A stretch of DNA of 39,536 nt from Clostridia bacterium (GTDB lineage Bacteria; Bacillota; Clostridia; Christensenellales; Borkfalkiaceae): positions 1 through 39,536 of the forward strand of contig CAAGAU010000034.1 in the NCBI GenBank assembly GCA_900767885.1, in the 5' to 3' direction. Below the pieces are notes generated by a model, which did not search any database, was not told where the DNA came from, and worked only from the letters and a program-made list of their open reading frames with translations. A program made the position numbers and the translations under genes. Shown here in pieces: positions 6,791-14,027 of this stretch (position 1 is the stretch's first letter; each line of letters opens with the position of its first letter).

Positions 6791-7471
6791 ATGGAAAAAG
6801 AAATAGAGATTAACGGCGCGGTAAGCGCGAAACAAGCGGTTGCAGAGGAAAAAAGAAAAATAAGTTTTGCGGAGTACGTTTACATATATTTACTCGGCGG
6901 ACTCGTCGGCACGGTGTACGAAACTATTTTAAACTTGTTTAAAGGCAAAGGGTTTGTGTTTTGTAACGGCAGTATACTGACGCCTTTCAACTTCGTTTAC
7001 GGCGCAGGAGCGGTGTTTATAATAATGTTGTTGCATAACCGCAAAAAGTTTTACGAGGTCTATTTGATAGGCGCACTCGGCGGAGGTATTGCCGAATATA
7101 CTCTGAGTTTTTTGGAAGAAAAAATTCTCGGCGCAAAATCCTGGGATTATTCTGATTTATTCTTGAATATCAACGGCAGAACGACTATTCCCATAATGCT
7201 GTTTTGGGGTTTGTTGTGCCTTGCGGTGGTGTATCTCGTATATCGTCCGTTGGACAAGGCTTTTCAAAAACTGCCGCAAAAAGCAATGAGCATATCGGCG
7301 ATAATTATATTTGCTTTTCTCGTATTCGATTTGTCTTTGACTATGCTTGCCATATTCCGTTTTGTCAATCGTAGTCAAGGTATCGCGGCGGTAACCTTTT
7401 TAGGTCGGATAGCCGATATAATATTTACCGACGAATTTATGGCGTTAAGATTTGCAACGCTTAAATTTTGA
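6791..7471 (+). CDS. PF06541-like (CmpB-type) membrane protein, copy 2
   Basis: 226 aa, a diverged paralog of the preceding gene. It repeats the same ordered signature: GGLVGTVYET, NGSILTPFNFVYG, EYTLSFLEEKIL, SWDY, NINGRT, WGLL and RPLD. It adds about 30 charged residues before the first membrane segment (MEKEIEINGAVSAKQAVAEE), which copy 1 lacks, and has a shorter C-terminus. The 2-nt gap suggests translational coupling and possibly a heteromeric complex. Function unknown. The rnpB promoter begins directly at its stop codon. Confidence 0.8.
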   Translation: MEKEIEINGAVSAKQAVAEEKRKISFAEYVYIYLLGGLVGTVYETILNLFKGKGFVFCNGSILTPFNFVYGAGAVFIIMLLHNRKKFYEVYLIGALGGGIAEYTLSFLEEKILGAKSWDYSDLFLNINGRTTIPIMLFWGLLCLAVVYLVYRPLDKAFQKLPQKAMSISAIIIFAFLVFDLSLTMLAIFRFVNRSQGIAAVTFLGRIADIIFTDEFMALRFATLKF

Positions 7472-7500
7472 TTGACAAAAGCGTTTAAAAAGCGTAAAAT
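7472..7500 (+). promoter_or_regulatory. rnpB promoter
   Basis: TTGACA (7472-7477), a 17-nt spacer and TAAAAT (7495-7500). The RNA's P1 helix begins at 7507, so six nucleotides separate the -10 from the start site, which calibrates other promoters in the window. Confidence 0.92.
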
Positions 7501-7506
7501 AGACAA

Positions 7507-7846
7507 GACAAGCGGGGCGTGCGGTTGCGGGGCGAAAGCAACGAGGAAAGTCCGCGCTCCAATCGGCAAGGATGCCGCCTAACGGACGGTGAAGGTAACT
7601 TTAAGGAAAGTGCAACAGAAAATTACCGCGCTTTAAAAGCGTAAGGGTGAAAAGGCAGGGTAAGAGCCTACCGACGACGCGGAGACGCGCCGTGCAGTGT
7701 AAACCCCATTCGGAGCAAGATAGGGGCGACTCAATCGGCAGCCGAGCCGAGTCGCCCGTTAAACGTCGCTTGAGGTCGTCGGCAACGGCGATCCTAGATA
7801 GATAACCGCATTAAATGACAGAACGCGGCTTACAGCCCCACTTGTC
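7507..7846 (+). ncRNA. rnpB: RNase P RNA (class A-like)
   Basis: This is the catalytic RNA that trims tRNA 5' leaders. About 340 nt. P1 is formed by GACAAG and GGGGC (7507-7517) pairing with GCCCC and CTTGTC (7835-7846). Conserved blocks are GAGGAAAGTCCGCGCTCC (about 7542-7560), GCAACAGAAAATTACCGC, AGATAGATAACCGC and GACAGAACGCGGCTTACAG near the 3' end. A long GGGCGACTC...GAGTCGCCC arm (about 7725-7757) is the P12-like stem. The pattern fits the ancestral A type rather than the Bacillus B type. Confidence 0.96.
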
Positions 7847-7885
7847 AGGTCGGTCGCAGGTTTCATACTTGCGACCGACCTTTTT
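7847..7885 (+). terminator. rnpB terminator
   Basis: AGGTCGGTCGC (7847-7857) pairs with GCGACCGACCT (7871-7881), directly after P1. T-rich sequence follows. Confidence 0.93.
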
Positions 7886-7960
7886 ATATTTTTATGTCGC
7901 TTATTTTAACGACGATTTAAAATATACCATCGAGAGTAAGTCGGGCGGCAGTATAAAATA

Positions 7961-7997
7961 AAAACGCCGGGCGACGAAGTTCATCGTCCGGCGTTTT
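7961..7997 (-). terminator. degV terminator (works in both directions)
   Basis: AAAACGCCGGGCGA (7961-7974) pairs with TCGTCCGGCGTTTT (7984-7997) with one G-T wobble. It lies between convergent rnpB and degV. Confidence 0.88.
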
Positions 7998-8030
7998 TTG
8001 TGCAAAGCCTGTTTTACAGGAGTACTTAAA

Positions 8031-8879
8031 TTATTCGGTTTTTCCGTCGTTGATATAGAGTATGCCGAGCGTATTTTTACCGCAGTGGCTCGAAACGGTA
8101 CATCCCGCGCAAGTTTCGTAAACTTTTTCAAAGCCGTATTCTTTAACGACTTCTTTTGCGGCGTCAACCATATCTTGCGTGGCATGGCTGTGGGTAATGA
8201 ATATTACCGATTTATCCGGCGTATTGTAGGTTGAAAGTACCGATTGACAATACTTGGTAACTACGTCGTTCATACGACCTCTGAATTTACCGGTGTTGCC
8301 CATTTTTCCGTCTTTAACCTCTATTTCGGGACGGATTTTGAGTAAGTTTGCGCCAAGCAACTGTAAACTCGAACATCTTCCGCCTTTATATAAGTAGTCA
8401 AGTCTTTCAATAACGAAACTGGCCTGAACGTAAGGTATTCTTTCTTTAACCTTTTCCACTATCACTTCGGGTGCAATCCCTTTATCCGCAAGTTTCTTTG
8501 CGTAAATTGCTTCCAGAGAGATGCCAGTAGAAAGGGTGCGGCTGTCTATAACGTAAACGTTTTTGAATTTTTTAGCGGAATTTACGGCATTGTTATATGC
8601 GCTCGACATGTCCGACGATATATCGAAGTGAATAACCGCGTCGTTAGTTTCGAGCAATTTACCGAAATGTTTATCAAAAGCGTCCTCGTTTACCGCGTTG
8701 GTTTTGGGCAGAGTTTTACTATTGTCGGCGTATTCGAAAATCTCAAGCGTATCTACTTCGCCGTCGTAAAAAAATCTGTCGCCCATCGTAACGCCGAAAG
8801 GCACTATGTTAAAGCCGTATTCTTCTATAACTTCTTTGCTTGCGTCGCACGCGCTGTCAAGCGAAATCGCAATTTTCAT
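8031..8879 (-). CDS. DegV-family fatty-acid-binding protein
   Basis: 282 aa, family length. The N-terminus MKIAISLDSACDASKEVIEEYGFNIVP... carries the DegV lipid-binding fold. Further signatures are VIDSRTLSTGISLEA, DYLYKGGRCSS and a C-terminal GCTVSSHCGKNTLGILY. Homologs bind fatty acids, and some (FakB) present them to a FakA kinase for phosphorylation. No fakA is nearby, so the partner is unknown. TGGAG about 8 nt before the ATG is the ribosome-binding site. It is divergent from the MFS gene across 240 nt. Confidence 0.92.
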   Translation of the reverse strand: MKIAISLDSACDASKEVIEEYGFNIVPFGVTMGDRFFYDGEVDTLEIFEYADNSKTLPKTNAVNEDAFDKHFGKLLETNDAVIHFDISSDMSSAYNNAVNSAKKFKNVYVIDSRTLSTGISLEAIYAKKLADKGIAPEVIVEKVKERIPYVQASFVIERLDYLYKGGRCSSLQLLGANLLKIRPEIEVKDGKMGNTGKFRGRMNDVVTKYCQSVLSTYNTPDKSVIFITHSHATQDMVDAAKEVVKEYGFEKVYETCAGCTVSSHCGKNTLGILYINDGKTE

Positions 8880-8918
8880 ATCTTACTCCAGTTTAAAATA
8901 TAAAATTTATTACAATAT

Positions 8919-8946
8919 ATTATAATACTTTTTAGCAAAAAATCAA
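8919..8946 (-). promoter_or_regulatory. Likely degV promoter
   Basis: On the minus strand TTGATT (8946-8941), a 16-nt spacer and TATAAT (8924-8919). Confidence 0.55.
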
Positions 8947-9008
8947 CCTTATGCGCGCGCGGGCGCCTATACTTTGAAAAAACTGAAAGTAGAACGTTTA
9001 AATTTGGT

Positions 9009-9023
9009 TCTACCATTGGTAGA
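9009..9023. promoter_or_regulatory. Operator-like palindrome between degV and the MFS gene
   Basis: TCTACC (9009-9014), ATT, GGTAGA (9018-9023) is a perfect inverted repeat in the divergent region, flanked by GGT and ACC. It lies about 60 bp upstream of the MFS -35 and about 60 bp upstream of the degV -35. This fits a dimeric regulator site, but no regulator is identified. Confidence 0.4.
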
Positions 9024-9081
9024 CCGAATTATAAAACCGCTTTATAACACGATTATAGAGCATAAAAGTTTTATTTTTCTC

Positions 9082-9110
9082 TTGCGTTTTTTTGCGTAAT
9101 ATGATAAAAT
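9082..9110 (+). promoter_or_regulatory. MFS gene promoter, leaderless configuration
   Basis: TTGCGT (9082-9087), a 17-nt spacer and TAAAAT (9105-9110). The ATG follows after 9 nt, so the mRNA should start at about 9117, with a leader of about 3 nt and no Shine-Dalgarno. Confidence 0.65.
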
Positions 9111-9119
9111 GCTTGCGTT

Positions 9120-10295
9120 ATGTGCAACAAGACTAAAAAATATTCTTTAACGCTTACCGCGTGCTACGTCGGTTACGTTATACAAGCGATGGTAAATAAT
9201 CTTTCACCGCTGCTGTTTGTGCAGTTTAAACGGCAGTTCGCGCTCGATTCGGCTATGCTGTCGTTTATAATATTCATAAACTTCGGTTTGCAGATTATCG
9301 TCGATTCGCTTTCGGCTAAAATAACAGAAAAAATCGGTTATCGCGCGGGTGCGATTCTTGCCCAGGTTTTCTCTTGTACGGGGCTTGTATGCCTCGGCGT
9401 ATTGCCAAACGTCATAAACCCTTTTGCGGGCATAATAACAGCCACCGTGCTAATGGCGATAGGCGGTGGTTTCGTAGAGGTGATTTTAAGTCCCGTGGTA
9501 GAGGCGTTGCCGCTCGGCAATAAATCGGGCGCGATGTGCTTTTTGCACTCGTTTTATTGCTGGGGGCATATATTCACCGTGCTTGCCGCAACGCTTTATT
9601 TCAATTTGTTTACAATAGACGTGTGGCGTTATTTGCCCGTCGCGCTTGCGGTTATACCGCTGCTTAACTGTATAACTTTTGCCGTTTGTCCGCTTGAAAC
9701 TCTCGAAGGGGACGAAACGCCGTCGTCTTATAAAAGTATATTTACTATGCGCGGATTCTGGCTTTTCCCCGTATTGATTCTCGCGTCGGGCGCGGCGGAA
9801 CAGTCGATAGCGCAATGGGCGTCGGACTTTGCGGAAATAGGACTCGGAGTAGACAAAACTCTGGGCGACGTTTTCGGAACTTGCCTTTTCGCGCTCGGTA
9901 TGGCTTTATCGAGGACGGTTTACGGCGTATTAGGCGAAAAAATCGACCTGAAAAAAGCCTTCGTTTTGTGCGGAGGCTTGCTTATAGGTTCTTATTTATT
10001 AGCCGCGCTTTCGCCCTCGGCGGGATTGTCGCTTGCAGGTATAGCGTTCGGCGGCGTATTCGTCGGCTTGTTATGGCCGGGACTTTACGCCGTAGCGGGG
10101 CAGGCTTACCCGAAGGGCGGAACTAAAATGTTCGGCATTCTCGCGCTTTTCGGCGATATAGGCTGTACCGTAGGACCTACGCTCACGGGACTTGTTTCAA
10201 ACGATATAAAAACGGGGTTGCTGTTTGCTACTTGCTTCCCCGTTATAGTGTTTATTTGTTCCGTTATTTTATTAAAGAGAACAAAAAAGAACTAA
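9120..10295 (+). CDS. Major facilitator superfamily transporter
   Basis: 391 aa, about 12 membrane segments. The first segment starts around residue 9 (YSLTLTACYVGYVIQAMVNN). The inter-helix SAKITEKIGYRAG (about residues 63-75) matches the MFS loop 2-3 motif, and GEKIDLKKAF is its counterpart in the second half. Gly-rich helices such as GIAFGGVFVGLLWPG suggest a sugar or metabolite carrier; the substrate is unknown. The start is fixed by homology-like register, yet no ribosome-binding site exists and the promoter abuts the ATG. Its stop overlaps the convergent WYL gene stop by 3-4 bp with no terminator between. Confidence 0.87.
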   Translation: MCNKTKKYSLTLTACYVGYVIQAMVNNLSPLLFVQFKRQFALDSAMLSFIIFINFGLQIIVDSLSAKITEKIGYRAGAILAQVFSCTGLVCLGVLPNVINPFAGIITATVLMAIGGGFVEVILSPVVEALPLGNKSGAMCFLHSFYCWGHIFTVLAATLYFNLFTIDVWRYLPVALAVIPLLNCITFAVCPLETLEGDETPSSYKSIFTMRGFWLFPVLILASGAAEQSIAQWASDFAEIGLGVDKTLGDVFGTCLFALGMALSRTVYGVLGEKIDLKKAFVLCGGLLIGSYLLAALSPSAGLSLAGIAFGGVFVGLLWPGLYAVAGQAYPKGGTKMFGILALFGDIGCTVGPTLTGLVSNDIKTGLLFATCFPVIVFICSVILLKRTKKN

Positions 10296-11224
10296 TTTTC
10301 GTATTGCGCCAAAATTTCGTGCGCATGCTTTGCAATGGCGGTTTTAAGTTCTTCGGGCGCAGTTACGCGCACTCTTCCGCCGTAAGAGGTTATTTTGGAT
10401 ACGAGCCAACTGTCAAGCGGCAGTTTGCACGAAGCCGCGTATTTTCCTTGCGAATTCATATAAACGCTTTCAACGCCTAACCATTCTTCAACCTCGGTTA
10501 CGGCGTTTTTTTCTATTTCCATATCGACAAAAACCGTTTCGCCGTCGTCTATGCGGTTAAGCATAGTCAAAGCGGTAGGGTCGAACTCGCGTTTTTTAAA
10601 CGGGTTGTCGGTTACGTGCGCGTAGGTTATGCGAGAAATTTTAAACGTGCGGAATTCGTTTCTCGTGCGGCAAAACGCATACACGTACCAAAGTCCCTGT
10701 TTCATTACTATCATGTGCGGTTCGATTTCTCTTACGCTCGGTTTGCCGTTTCTGTCAACATATTTAACGCTTACGGTGCGCTCTTTTTCGATAGCGTTTT
10801 CCATTACCGAAATAATTTCGGTGGCGTTGTCCGAGCCGTTCCAGTTTGAAAAATCTATTAAAAAGTTCCCCGCTTTCAAGTCGATATTCGCGCTATTCGG
10901 GCGGTAAACCGATTTTAACTTATCTATTGCCGACGTTAAGTTTTTATCGCCCAAACGCTCGTTGCAGGCGTTTGCCGCAGCCAGAATGGCGTCGAATTCG
11001 TCCTTGGTCATAAAACCGTCGGTTATTTTGTACGATTCGGCTATGTAATATCCGCCGTTTCTGCCAGGGTCGGAAATAATAGGAATGCCCGCAAGCGAAA
11101 TCTCGTCTACGTAGCGCATTACGCTCCTTGCGGATATTCCGAATCTCGAGGCGAGCGCGCTGCCCGACGTTTTACCACGCGCCAGAAGATAAAACAATAT
11201 GCGAAGCATCATCTCGTATTTCAT
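10292..11224 (-). CDS. HTH-WYL domain transcriptional regulator (YafY-like)
   Basis: 310 aa. A winged helix-turn-helix occupies residues 1-60 (SGSALASRFGISARSVMRYVDEISLAGIPI), followed by a linker and a WYL domain around 150-210 (RTVSVKYVDRNGK..., GLWYVYAFC, FRTFKISRI). WYL domains sense small ligands or nucleic acids, and such proteins often act on neighbouring operons. The ATG overlaps the tcdA stop as ATGA, so it is translated from the tcdA transcript. It could regulate this operon or the convergent transporter; the target is unknown. Confidence 0.9.
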   Translation of the reverse strand: MKYEMMLRILFYLLARGKTSGSALASRFGISARSVMRYVDEISLAGIPIISDPGRNGGYYIAESYKITDGFMTKDEFDAILAAANACNERLGDKNLTSAIDKLKSVYRPNSANIDLKAGNFLIDFSNWNGSDNATEIISVMENAIEKERTVSVKYVDRNGKPSVREIEPHMIVMKQGLWYVYAFCRTRNEFRTFKISRITYAHVTDNPFKKREFDPTALTMLNRIDDGETVFVDMEIEKNAVTEVEEWLGVESVYMNSQGKYAASCKLPLDSWLVSKITSYGGRVRVTAPEELKTAIAKHAHEILAQYEN

Positions 11225-11940
11225 AACTTTATTAAATCCTTTATCACTTCCGAAGCGATTATCATACCTGCGACCGGCGGAACAAACGATATGCTCGACG
11301 GGGTTTGCCTGCGAACGGAATTTTTTTCGAGGTCAAGTCCGGCAATCGGAGTTGCGGGTTGCTCTTCGGAATAAACCGTTTTCAAGTGGTATATTCCGCG
11401 CTTTTTCAGTTCCCTTCGCATAACTTTCGCTAATGGGCAGACGCTCGTTTTGCTTATGTCGGCAACCTTAAAAGCGGTAGGGTCGAGTTTATTGCCCGCG
11501 CCCATGGCGGAAATAAGTTTCACTCCCGCTTCATTGCATTTTTCGGCTAACAAAAGTTTTGCGCTTACCGTATCGATCGCGTCTACAACATAGTCGAACG
11601 AAGAAAAGTCGTACTTGTCTGCGTTTTCCGCGCAGAAAAAGTCGGGCAGGGTGGTTACGGAAATTTCGGGGTTGATATCGAGTAAGCGTTTTTTTATTTC
11701 TTCGACTTTAAGGTTGCCCACGGAAGAAAAAGTCGCTATAATCTGGCGGTTAATATTGCTTACCGCTACCGAGTCGTTATCCACGACGGTAATTTTCCCG
11801 ACGCCCGCTCTTGCCAGCGCTTCAACGCAATATCCGCCTACGCCGCCCACACCGAAAACGCAAACCGACGAATTATTGAGTTTTTCGACTGCGCCTTCGC
11901 CGATAAGCATAGCCGTTCTAATAAAATTCTCTTTTATCAT
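11221..11940 (-). CDS. tcdA: tRNA threonylcarbamoyladenosine dehydratase (TcdA, ThiF family)
   Basis: 239 aa. TcdA cyclises t6A37 of ANN-decoding tRNAs to ct6A using ATP. The E1-like nucleotide-binding motif GVGGVGGYCVEALARAGVG (about residues 27-45) is followed by VDNDSVAVSNINRQI, DAIDTVSAKLLL and AMGAGNKLDPT. The start is the ATG at 11940. A longer in-frame ORF begins inside the TSCPD gene but crosses its terminator. No Shine-Dalgarno is present, and the promoter's -10 lies 9 nt upstream. It is coupled to the WYL gene downstream. Confidence 0.9.
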   Translation of the reverse strand: MIKENFIRTAMLIGEGAVEKLNNSSVCVFGVGGVGGYCVEALARAGVGKITVVDNDSVAVSNINRQIIATFSSVGNLKVEEIKKRLLDINPEISVTTLPDFFCAENADKYDFSSFDYVVDAIDTVSAKLLLAEKCNEAGVKLISAMGAGNKLDPTAFKVADISKTSVCPLAKVMRRELKKRGIYHLKTVYSEEQPATPIAGLDLEKNSVRRQTPSSISFVPPVAGMIIASEVIKDLIKL

Positions 11941-11949
11941 GATAGTCGA

Positions 11950-11979
11950 TGTATATAAAAACGGGTTGCCGTCTGACAA
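11950..11979 (-). promoter_or_regulatory. tcdA promoter embedded in a terminator
   Basis: Minus strand: TTGTCA (11979-11974), an 18-nt spacer and TATACA (11955-11950). Nine nt separate it from the ATG. The -35 overlaps the terminator hairpin at 11961-11984 and the U-tract is the spacer. Confidence 0.55.
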
Positions 11980-11988
11980 CCCGTTTGC
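11957..11988 (-). terminator. Terminator of the HPr-DUF4364-TSCPD operon
   Basis: ACGGGTTG (11961-11968) pairs with CAACCCGT (11977-11984), 8 bp. On the minus strand it is followed by TTTTTAT. Confidence 0.85.
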
Positions 11989-11992
11989 ATTA

Positions 11993-12250
11993 TTATTTTT
12001 CCGCGGTTTTTTCTTTATATTCTTTAAGCGCGGTGGCGAGTTGGTCGGGGCAGGATGTATTGCTGCGACACTTGATACCCGATAACAAGTCGATAACTTC
12101 GTCCACTTTTTTACCCTGAACGAGTTTCGATATACCTTGAAGGTTACCGCTGCAACCACCTATAAACTTGACGTTTATAACCTCGTCGTTTTCGTTTACG
12201 TCGAAAAGAATCTGCCTGCTGCAAGTACCTTTCGTCAAATAAGTTTGCAT
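11993..12250 (-). CDS. TSCPD domain protein
   Basis: 85 aa. The cysteine-rich TSCPD domain (TIGR03905-like) shows GTCSRQILFDV, FIGGCSGNLQGISKLVQGK and the name-giving CRSNTSCPDQLATALKE. The same domain occurs at the C-terminus of some ribonucleotide reductases; the stand-alone protein has no proven function, and metal binding by the cysteines is plausible. The start ATG at 12250 has AAAGGAG about 11 nt upstream. A longer in-frame ORF overlaps DUF4364 and is not used. Last gene of its operon. Confidence 0.85.
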   Translation of the reverse strand: MQTYLTKGTCSRQILFDVNENDEVINVKFIGGCSGNLQGISKLVQGKKVDEVIDLLSGIKCRSNTSCPDQLATALKEYKEKTAEK

Positions 12251-12264
12251 AAGTTCACACTCCT

Positions 12265-12792
12265 TTAATCTACTAAACAGTCGTAGACCGTCGCGTAGAC
12301 GTTTGCCGCCTTTTCTTCCCATTTTCTGTATATGTTTTTAGCCGTTTGTCTGTTAGGAACGACTAATTTCAACTCAAAAATAGGCTGATTAGGCTCTAAA
12401 ATTTTCAGGTAGACGGTATAGGTACCGTCTTTATTCATAAAATAATCCGCGGCGCATTGCTGACTTTTGCGGTATCTCGTGCGATTGTTTTTGACAAAAG
12501 CAGAAATCTCTTCGCGGAGCGAAGACGGAATCTGAACGTAAAAGTCCGCAAGGCAAACCCGGCCGTCGGGCGTAATGCTGTAAAGAGGACTTCCGCCCTG
12601 AGGAGATGTGTTGTAAATAAACGAATGGTCCAACAGCGTGCCGAGCAAAGGTTTACAATCCATATAAGATATCCAATTGTTCGCGCTGCAACACATGTCG
12701 AGTATCGTGTTCTCCGAAAGGGGTGCTTCCATCTTGTCAAAGACGAACAACAGTATTAACTTGTTTACAAGTGCGTCGCCTCTGACCTGCAT
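12265..12792 (-). CDS. DUF4364 family protein
   Basis: 175 aa. The N-terminal third resembles a winged-helix fold (NKLILLFVFDKMEAPLSENTILDMCC..., then LLDHSFIYNT and YSITPDGRVCLADFY), as in DUF4364 proteins of Clostridia. The rest is a beta-rich ligand-like domain. A DNA-binding role is plausible but unproven. GGAGG precedes the ATG by about 8 nt. It is 14 nt ahead of the TSCPD gene and 93 nt after the HPr-like gene in one minus-strand operon. Confidence 0.82.
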   Translation of the reverse strand: MQVRGDALVNKLILLFVFDKMEAPLSENTILDMCCSANNWISYMDCKPLLGTLLDHSFIYNTSPQGGSPLYSITPDGRVCLADFYVQIPSSLREEISAFVKNNRTRYRKSQQCAADYFMNKDGTYTVYLKILEPNQPIFELKLVVPNRQTAKNIYRKWEEKAANVYATVYDCLVD

Positions 12793-12885
12793 TATAGGCT
12801 TCCTCCGTAGTTTTTATGCGACAAAATTCGCACCTCGTTATCACCGCTGGTGAATGGCAAGGCGCGTATACGTTTTGTCTGTCGG

Positions 12886-13113
12886 TTATTTCGCGAATTG
12901 TTTAAGTTCGTTAAGTAAATCGTCGCAGTCGGCGGAATGAATTTCAACCGTAAGCGGGCGCGACAAGTCAAGACTGAAAATACCGAGAATAGATTTTGCG
13001 TCAACGACGTATCTGTCGGAACGAAGGTCTATTTCGTAAGAATATTTTTGCACTATCGACACGAAGGTCTTAACCTGGCTAGCCATTTGAAGCGATATTT
13101 GTACCGATTTCAT
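12886..13113 (-). CDS. HPr/Crh-like protein lacking the PTS histidine
   Basis: 75 aa. The HPr fold is indicated by MKSVQISLQMASQVKTFVSI and by VDAKSILGIFSLDLSRP, which matches the HPr regulatory-serine loop (Ser41 here, Ser46 in HPr). The active-site LHARPA loop is replaced by residues around QMASQVK with no histidine, so it cannot carry PTS phosphate. This resembles Crh, which keeps only the HprK-phosphorylated serine, but it is shorter. The start at 13113 has GGAGG upstream; an upstream in-frame extension would cross the promoter. First gene of its operon. Confidence 0.8.
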   Translation of the reverse strand: MKSVQISLQMASQVKTFVSIVQKYSYEIDLRSDRYVVDAKSILGIFSLDLSRPLTVEIHSADCDDLLNELKQFAK

Positions 13114-13147
13114 TATAAATGATTCCTCCTTTTTTTCGGCTGTATAC

Positions 13148-13176
13148 ATTATACAAAATTTAATAAAAAAAATCAA
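13148..13176 (-). promoter_or_regulatory. Promoter of the HPr-DUF4364-TSCPD operon
   Basis: Minus strand: TTGATT (13176-13171), a 17-nt spacer and TATAAT (13153-13148). Confidence 0.8.
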
Positions 13177-13194
13177 TAGTTTTGGTCAAAGTTA

Positions 13195-13223
13195 TTGTTT
13201 AAATTTTAAAGTTATGTTATAAT
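13195..13223 (+). promoter_or_regulatory. Promoter of the unknown gene and Nudix operon
   Basis: TTGTTT (13195-13200), a 17-nt spacer and TATAAT (13218-13223). It is divergent from the HPr-like operon promoter about 20 bp away. Confidence 0.65.
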
Positions 13224-13283
13224 TACCAAAAAAGCGCGGCTAACGGTAGGCAATTTGTTGAAAGAGTCGCAAAAGGCAGGACT

Positions 13284-14027
13284 ATGCTTACGAGAGAATC
13301 GTCGATCGAGAATTTCGATTCGGCTATGGACGAACTAATCAATTCAAAATATATATTGGCGGACGGCAAGATAGGCGCGGTTTTAAAAATCGTTGCGCAA
13401 TCGCGGCTTTTATACGAACTGTTCGAGTACGTTACCGCCGATTTCGACTATCAGGCGGCTAAAAGCGTGTGTTTCGTTGCGGGCGAAGGTAAAGACAAAT
13501 TCAAACTTCCCCAAAAGGACGAAGATTTACTCGCGCTTTGTTTTTTGCTTTTAATGGAGATAGATTCCGGTAAGGAGGACGTCATCGCTTTTTGCGAAAA
13601 ATATTTTTCGTCCGACGAGGGTATGCAGAAAAGTTATATGGAATTTGCCGATAGCCTGTTGCGCCCGTTTAAAACCATAACCGAAATAACCGCCGAAAGG
13701 ATAATTTCCGCAGACGAAAAACGTGAAGAAGAAGACGGGTCGGAGGCTGCGCAGCCCAAGGCCGTCGACGAGAAAGAAAACGACGATCGTGAAGCGTTTC
13801 CCGCGGTGCGGGCGAGTCTTGCCGCCGCTACGGCGGAACAGAAACGTCGCGGTGGCGACGATGCCGAGGAACTCGTATTTATTCTCGACCAACTCTGCTT
13901 AGCTATGAAAGAGAGCGATTATCCGCGCATAACTCTCGCATATACCGCATTGAAATACGCCGTAAAATTTATACGCAGACCGAAAATAGATTTAAAAGCC
14001 GTGGAAAAGGAGATTTCGGGTTTATAA
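13284..14027 (+). CDS. Unknown two-part helical protein
   Basis: 247 aa, not recognised. Residues 1-140 look largely helical with hydrophobic heptad-like spacing (AVLKIVAQSRLLYELFEYV, LLALCFLLLMEID). Residues about 148-190 form a charged, low-complexity linker (EKREEEDGSEAAQPKAVDEKENDD). The last ~45 residues (LVFILDQLCLAMKESDYPRITLAYTALKYAVKFI) form another helical segment. No membrane or signal segment is clear. GGCAGGAC precedes the ATG. The stop and the Nudix start share TAATG, so the two proteins are translationally coupled and may work together. Confidence 0.72.
   Translation: MLTRESSIENFDSAMDELINSKYILADGKIGAVLKIVAQSRLLYELFEYVTADFDYQAAKSVCFVAGEGKDKFKLPQKDEDLLALCFLLLMEIDSGKEDVIAFCEKYFSSDEGMQKSYMEFADSLLRPFKTITEITAERIISADEKREEEDGSEAAQPKAVDEKENDDREAFPAVRASLAAATAEQKRRGGDDAEELVFILDQLCLAMKESDYPRITLAYTALKYAVKFIRRPKIDLKAVEKEISGL

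Noticed and set aside
11941..12159. Longer tcdA start
   Set aside because: It crosses the terminator and the end of the TSCPD gene in another frame, and has no TcdA-like sequence.
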